From JAGOCV01 sp049445855 (GTDB lineage: Bacteria; Pseudomonadota; Gammaproteobacteria; Burkholderiales; Burkholderiaceae_C), in NCBI RefSeq assembly GCF_049445855.1, contig NZ_JBMSDV010000001.1, positions 620,001 to 684,000 of the forward strand: a stretch of 64,000 nt of DNA, in the 5' to 3' direction. Shown in pieces: positions 24,784-33,114 of the stretch. Each line of letters starts with the position of its first letter. Position 1 is the first letter of the stretch. Below the pieces are notes generated by a model. It was not told the origin of the DNA. It was given only the letters and a program-made list of their open reading frames with translations, and made no database searches. The translations under genes and the position numbers were made by a program.

Positions 24784-25047
24784 TCAGGCTTTATCGCCGC
24801 CACCCAGCGCTTCGCGAAGATCTTTGTGGGCGTCATCGAGCTTCTCCGCGGTCCTGTCGAGCTGCTCCCCCGCGTCTCCTGTGCGCTCCACCGCCAGCTT
24901 GACCTCTTCGTCAACTTCCGGCAATCGAGTTTCGAGGACGCTTCGAACAACGGCCAGTTCGTCGGCGACAGCCTTGACCTCTTCCGCCGCAGCTTCGCTT
25001 GACGTCAGGGCGTCTTCAATCGACTTGTCCGTGGAGTGCTTGGTCAC
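24784..25047 (-). CDS. Small hypothetical protein, acidic and helical
   Basis: 87 residues from GTG 25047 (VTKHSTDKSIEDALTSSEAA); the frame also stays open to 25137. The protein is almost wholly alpha-helical by composition, with charged heptad-like stretches (ETRLPEVDEEVKLAVERTGDAGEQL) and no Cys. No family recognised. The codon usage is consistent with a real gene, but no clear ribosome-binding site precedes the GTG, so start and reality are uncertain. Confidence 0.5.
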   Translation of the reverse strand: MTKHSTDKSIEDALTSSEAAAEEVKAVADELAVVRSVLETRLPEVDEEVKLAVERTGDAGEQLDRTAEKLDDAHKDLREALGGGDKA

Positions 25048-25203
25048 TGATGTCTGGAGAGGGATGGACAGGGAAGAGAGTGTCCTACACACCTCATGCA
25101 CAAGCAAGTTTATTGTGTGACCGGTCGGTCGGCGCAAACTCCAGCTCCTTGAAAACCGTCAGGAAAGCCCATAGGTCACCCGCTGTCATCACTGGAAACC
25201 ATC

Positions 25204-26001
25204 ATGCTCAAGGACTTATCTCTTTGGCCTCGTGGCAAGCGAGCGACATTCGGGGAACGCCTTCACGCTGCGGCCACCCATCTTCTGCTGTGCCTGGTTG
25301 TTGCCGGTATGGCGTTTGGCTTGGTCCATTGGGTCTGGTATCCCAAGGAATATTGGGAGATGTCTGGCGGCCGGGAGCTCTTCTTTCTGTTGGTCAGTGT
25401 GGACGTCGTCCTGGGCCCGCTCATCACACTTGCAATTTTCAATCCCGGCAAAGGATGGGGGCGAATGAAGTTCGACCTGGCCGTCGTACTGGTCCTGCAG
25501 GCCGCAGCACTTGCATACGGCTTGTGGACGGTCGCTTCGGTGCGCCCCGCCTATCTGGTGCACACGGGAGATCGCTTCAACGTGGTTTCGGCGATGTCGA
25601 TCGAGAAGAGCGAGTTGGCGCTGGCCGCGCAGCCGACATTCAGGAAAGTGCCATGGCTAGGTCCCGAGATCGTTGGCACGCGCGCACCTTCAACCCCCGA
25701 AGAATCCAACCAGTTGCTCATGGACGGCCTCGCCGGAAAAGACATTGAAGTCCAGCCGAAGTTCTACCTCCCCTACGAAGAAGTCAAACAGCGCGTCCTG
25801 GCTCAGTCCAGGACGCTGCAAGCACTGCGCATGAAGAATCCGGAGACCGCACGGGTCGCGCTGGACGAAAAATTGAAAGCCCTCGGCCGCGAAGAACAAA
25901 CGCTGAGATGGCTACCTGTCATGGCGCGGGGGGACTGGGTTGCGCTCATTGACGCGGAATCGGCCGAACCGCTCGCCTTTCTTCCTTTGAATGGATTCTG
26001 A
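25204..26001 (+). CDS. TfpX/TfpZ-type IV pilin accessory protein
   Basis: 265 residues, inner membrane. Three N-terminal hydrophobic segments (about 21-42, 56-80, 88-110) carry the conserved WYPKEYWEMSGGRELF and SVDVVLGPLITLAIFNP motifs of the TfpX/TfpZ accessory family, followed by a soluble C-terminal domain. In Pseudomonas such genes sit next to pilA and help pilin assembly or glycosylation. No pilin gene lies within tens of kilobases here, so this is an orphan copy. Confidence 0.82.
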   Translation: MLKDLSLWPRGKRATFGERLHAAATHLLLCLVVAGMAFGLVHWVWYPKEYWEMSGGRELFFLLVSVDVVLGPLITLAIFNPGKGWGRMKFDLAVVLVLQAAALAYGLWTVASVRPAYLVHTGDRFNVVSAMSIEKSELALAAQPTFRKVPWLGPEIVGTRAPSTPEESNQLLMDGLAGKDIEVQPKFYLPYEEVKQRVLAQSRTLQALRMKNPETARVALDEKLKALGREEQTLRWLPVMARGDWVALIDAESAEPLAFLPLNGF

Positions 26002-26129
26002 TGAGGCATGACGCGTGTACCCACGGGTCGAACGCGTCTGCGGCTGAACACTATGACGCCCAAAGGATATGAGCTATAAATGCTTAGCAGCGGCGCAGCA
26101 GCAGCCGCATGCGCCTGAGGTGAGCAAGC

Positions 26130-26639
26130 ATGGAGGGCGAACGTATGCGCGAATATTTGATGGCCACGGCCTCGACGGCAGATCACGTCAGCCTGGCTGC
26201 ACTTCAAGATATCTTGAAGCGCGTTCGGGAGTTCCTGAAGATGGATATCGCATTCGTCGCCGAATTCGTTGATGGCCGCCGGGTGTTTCGCCAAGTGGAC
26301 GCGCATCAACCGCATCAAAGCTTCGTTACAGCGGGCGATTCGCACGCTTTGGAAGACACCTACTGCCAGCGCGCTATCGATGGCCGGCTGCCGTTGGCCA
26401 TCCCCAATTCCCGCAGGAACAAAGAGGCGCGCGAGCTCGCCGCAACAGACGCCCTGCAAATCGGCTGTTACCTCACCGCCCCGATTGTTCTGGAAGGTGG
26501 CGTCGTCTATGGCACGCTGTGTTGCTACAGCCATGAGCCCAAAGACTACTTGGGGCAGAGTGAAGTAGCCGCGCTGGAAGCCGTTGCCAAGCTCTTCACG
26601 CAAGCGATCTCGAAGGATCGCGCGCTCTACTCTCGATAG
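26130..26639 (+). CDS. Stand-alone GAF domain protein
   Basis: 169 residues consisting of one GAF domain: LKMDIAFVAEFVDGRRVFRQVD, an acidic DTYCQRAIDG block, and VYGTLCCYSHEP before the last helix. No output domain, so it would act through a partner or as a free ligand sensor. ATG 26130 has GAGGTG upstream. Its 3' end overlaps the convergent LysR gene by 13 bases. A paralogue with the same layout is at 53751-54320. Confidence 0.85.
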   Translation: MEGERMREYLMATASTADHVSLAALQDILKRVREFLKMDIAFVAEFVDGRRVFRQVDAHQPHQSFVTAGDSHALEDTYCQRAIDGRLPLAIPNSRRNKEARELAATDALQIGCYLTAPIVLEGGVVYGTLCCYSHEPKDYLGQSEVAALEAVAKLFTQAISKDRALYSR

Positions 26640-27559
26640 GTGGCAGCGCGGTCGGCAAGGGGGATCGCTGCCGAACCTGCCTTCTCGACCATGCGCCTGA
26701 CCAATGGATGCACGACGCGCCGTTCGGTGCTGATGCAATAGAAGCGCTCAACCACCCCCTCCAGCGGGCCGATGCGGCGGACGCCATACTGGGCCAGCAG
26801 TTGCTGCTCCACCAGTTCCGGGGCAGGAAAGATTCCCATGCCACCGGCCGCGAAGATCTTCAGCAGCGCGGAATCCTCGAACTCCCCGACCGTGCGCGGC
26901 GGGATGCCCAGGCGAGCGAACCAATGGTCGATATGGGGTCGCACCTCTGCATTCGACGCCGGCAGCAGCACGGGTATGTCGGCCAGCCCGAGTGGAAACT
27001 TCTTTTTTGCACGAAGCGCAAGTCCTGCAACGCCATACCAGGCGAGGCCCGAAGACCCCATCGCATGATTGAACACCGTCAGGCCTGCACGCGGCGGTGC
27101 GGGCCTGTCGGCGAGGACCAAGTCCAGTTTGTGGACAGCCAGATTTCCCAGCAGATCCTCGAAATGCTGCTCATGACAAAGCAGGCGCAAACCCGGGGTG
27201 TCGAGAACGGGTTGCACCAGATGACGCACCACCAGCTTGGGCAGCGTGTCGCTGACCCCGAGTGCCAGCCGTACCGAAGGCTGTGTGCCGGATCGAGTTC
27301 GCAGCAAATCCGGCAGTGCTTCGCCGAGCTCGAAAATCACCTCCGCCTGTTGCATCGCCCGCTGACCTGCCTCGGTCAACACGACGCCCCTGCCCTGCGG
27401 GCGCAGCAATTGCACACCGAGGGAGCGCTCCAGTTCCCGTACCTGGGCACTCACGGTTTGCACAGCCATGCCGAGCCGCTCCGCGGCGCGGGAGATCCCG
27501 CCCTCCTTGGCCACCACCCAGAAGTAGTAGAGATGCCGGTAACTGAACGACTGGCTCAT
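26627..27559 (-). CDS. LysR family regulator, NhaR-like
   Basis: 310 residues. The DNA-binding half reads FSYRHLYYFWVVAKEGGISRAAERLGMAVQTVSAQVRELERSLG in sequence order, closely resembling NhaR, the sodium-responsive activator of nhaA in E. coli. It is divergent from terC-sbtA with 118 bases between starts, the classical LysR arrangement, and so probably controls those membrane-protein genes. Na+ or pH as the signal is an inference from NhaR and from the expected Na+ dependence of SbtA. Confidence 0.88.
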   Translation of the reverse strand: MSQSFSYRHLYYFWVVAKEGGISRAAERLGMAVQTVSAQVRELERSLGVQLLRPQGRGVVLTEAGQRAMQQAEVIFELGEALPDLLRTRSGTQPSVRLALGVSDTLPKLVVRHLVQPVLDTPGLRLLCHEQHFEDLLGNLAVHKLDLVLADRPAPPRAGLTVFNHAMGSSGLAWYGVAGLALRAKKKFPLGLADIPVLLPASNAEVRPHIDHWFARLGIPPRTVGEFEDSALLKIFAAGGMGIFPAPELVEQQLLAQYGVRRIGPLEGVVERFYCISTERRVVHPLVRRMVEKAGSAAIPLADRAATYRE

Positions 27560-27576
27560 TCTGCTTTTAAAGGAGT

Positions 27577-27591
27577 CAATTTCAATAATTG
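27577..27591. promoter_or_regulatory. Candidate LysR operator upstream of terC
   Basis: CAATT-TCAAT-AATTG is a 5-bp inverted repeat with a five-base centre and contains a T-N11-A-type core. It lies 18 bases before the LysR gene start in the divergent gap. Weak by itself; supported only by position. Confidence 0.4.
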
Positions 27592-27677
27592 TCTGCTTTT
27601 TCAGGAATCAGATCCAGCGTATCTTCCACTGACTGACGCAATCGCGCAGCGGCATTCCCAACAACGACAGGAAAAAC

Positions 27678-28652
27678 ATGGAAGTTGTGCTGACCTCTCT
27701 CCAGACCCCTTGGCTGGGCACGCCGATCGTGGTCTGGCTGGCATTCCTCTGCATCGTCGCCACCTTGTTGGCGCTGGACCTTGGCGTCCTGCACAAGGAG
27801 GAGCGCGAGATCGGTGTGAAAGAAAGCCTTCTGCTGTCCGGCGGGTACATCGGTATCGCGTTGCTCTTCGGCGCATGGGTCTGGTGGTACATGGGCGCAC
27901 GGTCGGGCATCGAGTACTACACCGGCTTCCTGATCGAAAAATCGCTGTCGATGGACAACGTCTTCGTCATCGCGATGATTTTCTCGACGCTGGGCATACC
28001 GCGTCAGTACCAGCATCGCGTTCTTTTCTGGGGAATTATGGGCGTCATCGTCATGCGCGCCCTGCTGATCGGGGCCGGCGCGGCGCTCGTGCAGAACTTC
28101 AGCAGCATCCTCTACATCTTCGGGGCATTTCTTGTCATCACCGGCGTCAAGATGTGGATGTCCGCGGGGCAGCAACACGACATGGCCGACAGCCGCGTCC
28201 TCGCGTTCCTGCGAAGACATCTGCGCCTCACTGAAGATCTGCATGGCAACGCCTTTTTCGTGAAGCGCGCCGACGCAGGCGGCAACATGGTGCGGTACGC
28301 GACGCCCCTGTTCCTGGCGCTGGCGATGATCGAAGTGGTCGACCTCGTATTTGCGGTGGACTCGGTGCCGGCGATTTTCGCCATCACATCGGATCCGTTC
28401 ATTGTCTACACGAGCAATATCTTCGCCATCCTGGGTCTGAGGGCGCTCTATTTCGCGCTCGCGGCAATGATCCATCGCTTCCACTACCTGCAGTACGCAC
28501 TGGCACTGGTACTCGTGTTCGTCGGCACCAAGATCTTCCTCGTGAACTTCATCGGGAAGTTTCCGCCAGCCGTATCGCTCGGCGTCACATTCGGCCTGAT
28601 TGCTGGCGGGGTTCTTTATTCCATGTGGAAGACACGCGCACGGGGAGCGTGA
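27678..28652 (+). CDS. TerC family integral membrane protein
   Basis: 324 residues with eight or so hydrophobic spans. TerC/Alx proteins export or buffer divalent metals (Mn2+) and are linked to tellurite resistance and alkaline pH. Hallmarks: LIEKSLSMDNVFVIAMIF, the VVDLVFAVDSVPAIFAITSDPFIVYTSNIFAILGLRALYFAL run (seen in pieces) and an acidic membrane residue in each. No yybP-ykoY riboswitch fold was apparent in the short leader. ATG 27678 follows ACAGGAAA. First gene of a pair with sbtA-like, nine bases apart. Confidence 0.94.
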   Translation: MEVVLTSLQTPWLGTPIVVWLAFLCIVATLLALDLGVLHKEEREIGVKESLLLSGGYIGIALLFGAWVWWYMGARSGIEYYTGFLIEKSLSMDNVFVIAMIFSTLGIPRQYQHRVLFWGIMGVIVMRALLIGAGAALVQNFSSILYIFGAFLVITGVKMWMSAGQQHDMADSRVLAFLRRHLRLTEDLHGNAFFVKRADAGGNMVRYATPLFLALAMIEVVDLVFAVDSVPAIFAITSDPFIVYTSNIFAILGLRALYFALAAMIHRFHYLQYALALVLVFVGTKIFLVNFIGKFPPAVSLGVTFGLIAGGVLYSMWKTRARGA

Positions 28653-28661
28653 GGCAGAAGC

Positions 28662-29615
28662 ATGAACCAGTTGCTCGATCCTGCCGTCCTGTTCTTCTGC
28701 TTCGGGATCGTTGCCGGCCTGCTGCGATCCAACCTGGAGATTCCGCCGGCCATCTCCAGATTCCTGTCGCTTTACCTGTTGATGGCTTTGGGCCTCAAAG
28801 GTGGATTCGCCCTGGCGAAGTCGGGGTTGACCTCCGAGGTTGCAGCCAGCCTGGGTGCGGCCATGCTGCTGGCAGTCGCTGTACCGGTGGTCAGTTACAC
28901 CCTTCTTCGCAAGGCGCTGGGCGGGTTCGATGCTGCAGCCATTGCAGCCACCTACGGTTCCGTAAGCGCGGTCACGTTCATCACGGCCGTGCAGCACCTC
29001 GACGCAGCCGGGCTTCCGTACGGCGGGCACATGGCCGCGGCAATGGCACTGATGGAGTCGCCGGCGATCATCATGGCAGTTTTTCTGGCCAATCGCGTCC
29101 GCCAGGAGCACGCGGGAGCGGCCAATGCATTGCCACTGCGAGGCGTGTTGCATGAATCGCTGACAGACGGCGCACAGTTGCTGCTGCTGGGTGCCATGGT
29201 CATCGGAATTCTCAGCGGGACTGCGGGAGAAGCAGCCATGAAGCCGTTCACGGGCGATCTTTTCAGAGGCATGCTCGCATTCTTCCTGCTCGACATGGGC
29301 CTGGCGTGCGCGCGTCAGATCGGGGCACTGCGCGATGCGCCGCGATGGTTGCTCGGCTACGCGGTCGGCGCGCCGCTGGTGCACGCTGCAGTCGCCCTCG
29401 GGCTCGGACGGCTTCTCGGTCTGGAGGCAGGCAACACGGCGCTTCTGATGGTTCTGGCAGCATCGGCGAGCTACATCGCAGTTCCCGCCGTGGTGCGCCA
29501 CGCCATTCCTGAGGCCAGGCCTGCGCTCTACCTGGGGTTGTCGCTGGGGTTGACGTTCCCCTTCAACATCCTCTTCGGCATACCGCTCTACCTGCGTCTG
29601 GCGCACGCATACTGA
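28662..29615 (+). CDS. SbtA-like sodium-dependent bicarbonate permease family protein
   Basis: 317 residues, about ten membrane spans. Family hallmarks are the inverted-repeat core with YGSVSAVTFITA and ALMESPAIIMAVFLAN in the first half and FLLDMGLACARQIG plus ASASYIAVPAVVRHAIPEARPALYLGLSLGLTFPFNI (in pieces) in the second, as in cyanobacterial SbtA. In cyanobacteria this is a high-affinity Na+/HCO3- symporter inhibited by the PII-like SbtB. No sbtB-like gene adjoins it. Translationally close to terC. In heterotrophs the substrate is not established. Confidence 0.88.
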   Translation: MNQLLDPAVLFFCFGIVAGLLRSNLEIPPAISRFLSLYLLMALGLKGGFALAKSGLTSEVAASLGAAMLLAVAVPVVSYTLLRKALGGFDAAAIAATYGSVSAVTFITAVQHLDAAGLPYGGHMAAAMALMESPAIIMAVFLANRVRQEHAGAANALPLRGVLHESLTDGAQLLLLGAMVIGILSGTAGEAAMKPFTGDLFRGMLAFFLLDMGLACARQIGALRDAPRWLLGYAVGAPLVHAAVALGLGRLLGLEAGNTALLMVLAASASYIAVPAVVRHAIPEARPALYLGLSLGLTFPFNILFGIPLYLRLAHAY

Positions 29616-29660
29616 AGTGCAGCCGTGAACCAGGAGCGACCACCCACCGCGACACGCGCA

Positions 29661-30104
29661 TCAAGGGCGACCTTCAGTTCTCGTCGTGCAGGCAGCGCGG
29701 ATGATGCGCGGCGCGGGGTTTGGCTGCATTCCCCTGAATGCGAGATGCGACCGCGGATTGATCTGCGAAACATCCGATGAGAAAGAATGACCTTTCCACA
29801 GCGGGCCATCGAAATAATCCACCCGCTTGAAAAGCCCGACTTTCGTCCTGCAGTCGATTTCTACCTCAGCGGAATACGACCGGAAGACCTGGCCTGTGAT
29901 TGGCGACCGTCGAGTGCTTGCGCGATTCACCCGTATGACGAGCTGTCGGGACCCGTCGGCTTCCGTGCGGATGGAGGCCGCATCCACCAGGACGGTGTCG
30001 GCGATCGGATCCTCCGGGTTTCCGACAATGACGAGCCATGTGGGCTCAGCAGAGGCTGCGCCACAAAACAACACCGCCGACACCACAGCGACCCACCAAC
30101 GCAC
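29661..30104 (-). CDS. Exported hypothetical protein, surface-adhesin E-like
   Basis: 147 residues with a signal peptide (about 1-19, cleavage after ASA). The body has WLVIVGNPEDPIADTVLVDAAS, a RVNRAS repeat edge and YFDGPLWKGHSF, features I associate with small periplasmic proteins annotated as surface-adhesin protein E. One pair of Cys (about 105 and 139) could form a disulfide. Follows the DUF3833 gene by 93 bases on the same strand. Confidence 0.65.
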   Translation of the reverse strand: MRWWVAVVSAVLFCGAASAEPTWLVIVGNPEDPIADTVLVDAASIRTEADGSRQLVIRVNRASTRRSPITGQVFRSYSAEVEIDCRTKVGLFKRVDYFDGPLWKGHSFSSDVSQINPRSHLAFRGMQPNPAPRIIRAACTTRTEGRP

Positions 30105-30197
30105 ACCGTTCCCCTTGAGTTTCCGTCGATTCTAGGCGCCAATCGATGAAGATCGGCTCAGCCGAGGGGTCCCGGTCTGCATCCGGCTCCATCATCG

Positions 30198-30731
30198 TCA
30201 CGGCTTCACGAAGGTGAGGACGACTTCGCCCAGCGTGAATCCGAACTTGCTCATCTTCGCGGTATTGAGCATGACCTTGTCTGTCTGCAGGTACATCCAG
30301 TCGTCCATCTGCACGTCATAAACCTTGCCGTTCACCGGAAGACTCAGCACGTAGCGCCACTGGAGGGCGTTGCCGCTGATCTTGCCTGTGGCCTCGCCCA
30401 CGACGTCGCCGGCTTCGCCCGTGACAGATCCATCCGGACCGAGTGTCAACCGCCACACCCGGCGCTCCGTACTGCCATCGGAATACAGGAATCGCTCGTC
30501 GAGCACACCTTTGTTGCCGCTCCACTCGCCGCGCATGTCCACGGTGAAGCGCTTGACAACTTTGCCGCTGCGGTCGCGGAAGAATCCATAAGCGCGGAGT
30601 TCGCCATTGAAGAAGGAATCCAGCTTGAGGGCCGGCTTCTCGGCGGCATAGGTGTCAACGGACGGTGCTGCACATCCCGTGATGAGAGTTGCCAGTACGA
30701 CAGACAGGGATACGAGAATTCTTTTCATCAT
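30198..30731 (-). CDS. DUF3833 lipoprotein
   Basis: 177 residues. Signal peptide with lipobox LITGC (Cys about 20), so a lipoprotein. The body has the DUF3833 features: FFNGELRAYGFFRDRSGKVVKRF, FLYSDGSTERRVWRL and WMYLQTDKVMLNTAKMSKFG. Function unproven; in other proteobacteria DUF3833 genes recur in singlet-oxygen/photo-oxidative stress regulons with photolyase genes. Here it follows the photolyase by 35 bases, which supports the same context. Confidence 0.85.
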   Translation of the reverse strand: MMKRILVSLSVVLATLITGCAAPSVDTYAAEKPALKLDSFFNGELRAYGFFRDRSGKVVKRFTVDMRGEWSGNKGVLDERFLYSDGSTERRVWRLTLGPDGSVTGEAGDVVGEATGKISGNALQWRYVLSLPVNGKVYDVQMDDWMYLQTDKVMLNTAKMSKFGFTLGEVVLTFVKP

Positions 30732-30766
30732 TTGTCATGCCTCGGTTGGGTGGGTGGTTCAAATCC

Positions 30767-32326
30767 TCAGGCCCGCGCCTCGTCGCGCAACGCAGCGGCC
30801 TGTTGCCGGATGCGAGCCTTTTCCTTCGCATCGATACGGTCAAGATTCCTGAGTTGAAGCGACATGCGCGGGTTGCCTTTCAGGCGTTGCTCGTGGCGCA
30901 TCAGGAAATCCCAGTAAAGGGTGGTGAACGGACACGCGTCCGGGCCTGTGCGCAGGGCCGGGTCGAAGCGGCAGCCCGCACAGTACGGGCTCATCTTCTG
31001 GATGTACCGCCCTGTCGCCACGTAGGGCTTGCTTGCCATCCATCCGCCATCGCCATACTGGCTCATGCCCAGCGTGTTGGGCAGTTCCACCCACTCCACG
31101 GCATCCACATAAACGGCCAGATACCACTCGTGCACGGCCTGCGGCCTGACCCCGAGCAGGAGCGCATAAAGCCCTGTGACCATCAGGCGCTGGATGTGAT
31201 TCGCGTAGCCATGCGTCAGGGTTTGCTTCAGCGCATCGCGCAGACACGCCATCGGTACGTCGCCGGTCCAGTACCACGGCGGAAGCGGCTCCTGAGCATC
31301 CAGCGCGTTGAGCTCGAGATAACCCGGCATCTCGCTCCAGTAGATACCGCGCACATATTCGCGCCAGCCCAGGATCTGCCGGATGAATCCTTCCGCGCTG
31401 GCCAAGGGGACAACGCCCTCCCGATACGCTTTCTGAGCGGCGTCCACGACCTCGCGTGGATTGAGCAGCTTGAGATTCAGCGCAGCCGACAGGTGCGAAT
31501 GATGTAGCCACGGCTCGTCAGGCCACATGGCATCCTGGTAAGGACCGAACATGGCGAGGCGTTCGTCGATGAAAGCATGAAGCGAGCGCAGCGCGTCTTC
31601 GCGCGTGACCGGCCAGTGGAAGCTGTCCAGGCTGCCGCGGTGGTCCGCGAAGCGGGCCTCCACTTGCGAAATGACCTCGCGCGTGACGTCGTCAGGACCG
31701 CACTCGAAGCGGCCCGCAACAAACCCCGGCCCAGCGGCACCGAAGCTCGCCCGGTTTTCGTCATCAAAGTTCCAGCGCCCGCCTTCCGGCTGCGCGTCGT
31801 CGCCGGCGGCGTCCTCAGCCATCAGGACCCGGTGACGCGTTCTTTGCGCGCGGTAGAAATACTCCATACGTAAGGATTTCCTGGATCTGGCGTACTCGCG
31901 GAACTCGTCGATGCCTACGAAAAAATGCCGGTCTTCGAGCACGGTGAGAGGAACGTCGGCTGCTGCGGCCACGTCGCGGATCGACTGCAACACGCGCCAG
32001 TCACCAGGCTGCGTCATGCGCAATGCGCGAGGCTGGAGCATTTCGATGTCGGCCGCCAGTTGGGCACCGAGGCTGCCCAGATTCCCCTCGTCGCCCAGCG
32101 CCCGGTAGATCAGCGTCTTGTCAGCAGACGCCAGCGATGCCGCAAAGTGCCGCATGGCGGACAGGAAGAGGACGATGCGTGGTTTGCCGGACCAGACATG
32201 TGTGGACTCTTCCTCCACTTCTGCCATCCACACGGCGTCTTTCGACGCGTCGAACCCGTCGAACGCAGCGGCTTCCGGGTCGAGCTGATCGCCCAGGACA
32301 ATGATCAGCGAGCGCAGCTCTGACAC
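30767..32326 (-). CDS. Iron-sulfur (6-4) photolyase/cryptochrome, PhrB/CryB group
   Basis: 519 residues, normal for the FeS-BCP group. Repairs UV (6-4) photoproducts using FAD and blue light. Four cysteines, Cys361, Cys449, Cys452 and Cys465 (in PYCAGCRF and DACPF), have exactly the spacing of the [4Fe-4S] ligands known in Agrobacterium PhrB. N-terminal alpha/beta domain starts SLIIVLGDQL; FAD-binding helices contain GWREYVRGIYW and LPNTLGMSQYGDGGWM. Middle gene of fasciclin-photolyase-DUF3833, gaps 37 and 35 bases. Confidence 0.94.
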   Translation of the reverse strand: MSELRSLIIVLGDQLDPEAAAFDGFDASKDAVWMAEVEEESTHVWSGKPRIVLFLSAMRHFAASLASADKTLIYRALGDEGNLGSLGAQLAADIEMLQPRALRMTQPGDWRVLQSIRDVAAAADVPLTVLEDRHFFVGIDEFREYARSRKSLRMEYFYRAQRTRHRVLMAEDAAGDDAQPEGGRWNFDDENRASFGAAGPGFVAGRFECGPDDVTREVISQVEARFADHRGSLDSFHWPVTREDALRSLHAFIDERLAMFGPYQDAMWPDEPWLHHSHLSAALNLKLLNPREVVDAAQKAYREGVVPLASAEGFIRQILGWREYVRGIYWSEMPGYLELNALDAQEPLPPWYWTGDVPMACLRDALKQTLTHGYANHIQRLMVTGLYALLLGVRPQAVHEWYLAVYVDAVEWVELPNTLGMSQYGDGGWMASKPYVATGRYIQKMSPYCAGCRFDPALRTGPDACPFTTLYWDFLMRHEQRLKGNPRMSLQLRNLDRIDAKEKARIRQQAAALRDEARA

Positions 32327-32363
32327 CGGAGGCCACCTTCTTCGAGCGTCCGCGTCTTACGTC

Positions 32364-32924
32364 TTACTTGGGCAGCAGGACCTTGTCGATCACATGGATC
32401 ACGCCATTGGACTGCATGACGTCAGCGATCGTGACCTTCGCGACGCCACCGCTCTCGTCCGTGACCGTGACGGAAGAACCAGAAGCCTTCGCCACCAGGG
32501 TGCCGCCCGCGACGGTCTTGATCGACGCCATGCCATTGCCGTCCTTGATCATTTTGGCGATCGCGGCGGCATCCCACTTTCCGGGAACGACGTGGTAGGT
32601 GAGCACGGACGTCAGCTTCGCCTTGTTTTCGGGCTTCAGCAGGGTATCGACCGTGCCTGCGGGCAGCGCGTTGAATGCAGCGTTGGTCGGCGCAAACACC
32701 GTGAACGGGCCCGGGCCCTTGAGTGTCTCGACGAGACCTGCTGCCTTCACTGCAGCGACCAGCGTCGTGTGGTCCTTCGAGTTGACGGCGTTGTCGATGA
32801 TGTCCTTGGTGGGGAGCATCGGTGCGCCACCGACCATGACTTGTGCAGCAGCGGGAACTGCCACCGCGCCTAGCGCGGCGGCCAGCAGGAATGCGGAAGT
32901 GCCCCTGGAAAACTTGTTCATCAT
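32364..32924 (-). CDS. Fasciclin (FAS1) domain protein, exported
   Basis: 186 residues with a signal peptide ending AAAQ at about 28, then one FAS1 domain: the H1 motif FTVFAPTNAAFNAL and the H2-like region ending GVIHVIDKVLLP. FAS1 proteins are secreted or periplasmic and mediate adhesion or unknown functions; in several proteobacteria they are induced by singlet oxygen. First gene of the photolyase operon. AGGAG precedes the ATG at 32924. Confidence 0.92.
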   Translation of the reverse strand: MMNKFSRGTSAFLLAAALGAVAVPAAAQVMVGGAPMLPTKDIIDNAVNSKDHTTLVAAVKAAGLVETLKGPGPFTVFAPTNAAFNALPAGTVDTLLKPENKAKLTSVLTYHVVPGKWDAAAIAKMIKDGNGMASIKTVAGGTLVAKASGSSVTVTDESGGVAKVTIADVMQSNGVIHVIDKVLLPK

Positions 32925-32981
32925 GCAATCTCCTTGAGTGATGGATGCCGCACCGGATGGGCGGCAAGCGGAGATTAAACC

Positions 32982-33027
32982 AATTAGTCTGTTTATGACT
33001 GATTAGTATATAAATAAACGTATCAGT
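32982..33027. promoter_or_regulatory. Repeated half-sites in the fasciclin-photolyase promoter
   Basis: A very AT-rich block holds four half-sites of the form ACTRAT/ATYAGT. Two pair as AATTAGTC-N7-GACTGATT (one mismatch, 32982-33004) and two as ACTGAT-N18-ATCAGT (32998-33027). On the minus strand a TATACT -10 candidate lies within it. The layout looks like a tandem operator for a MerR- or MarR-type regulator. The gap to 33114 shows nothing else. Confidence 0.5.
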
Positions 33028-33114
33028 ATGTAATCGTCCGCCGCGCGGCAGACGCGCCATGTCATCGATGACGAAGACAAAGCCGGAGATGCTGTTCGAA
33101 CGAGGGCACAGCGG

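Noticed and set aside
27560..27677. yybP-ykoY Mn2+ riboswitch before terC
   Set aside because: The leader is at most 118 bases and AT-rich, and I do not see the conserved riboswitch core.
27582..29606. 674-codon minus-strand open frame opposite terC and sbtA
   Set aside because: Antisense to well-supported membrane proteins; the translation is a highly charged, His/Gln/Arg-rich shadow without domains.
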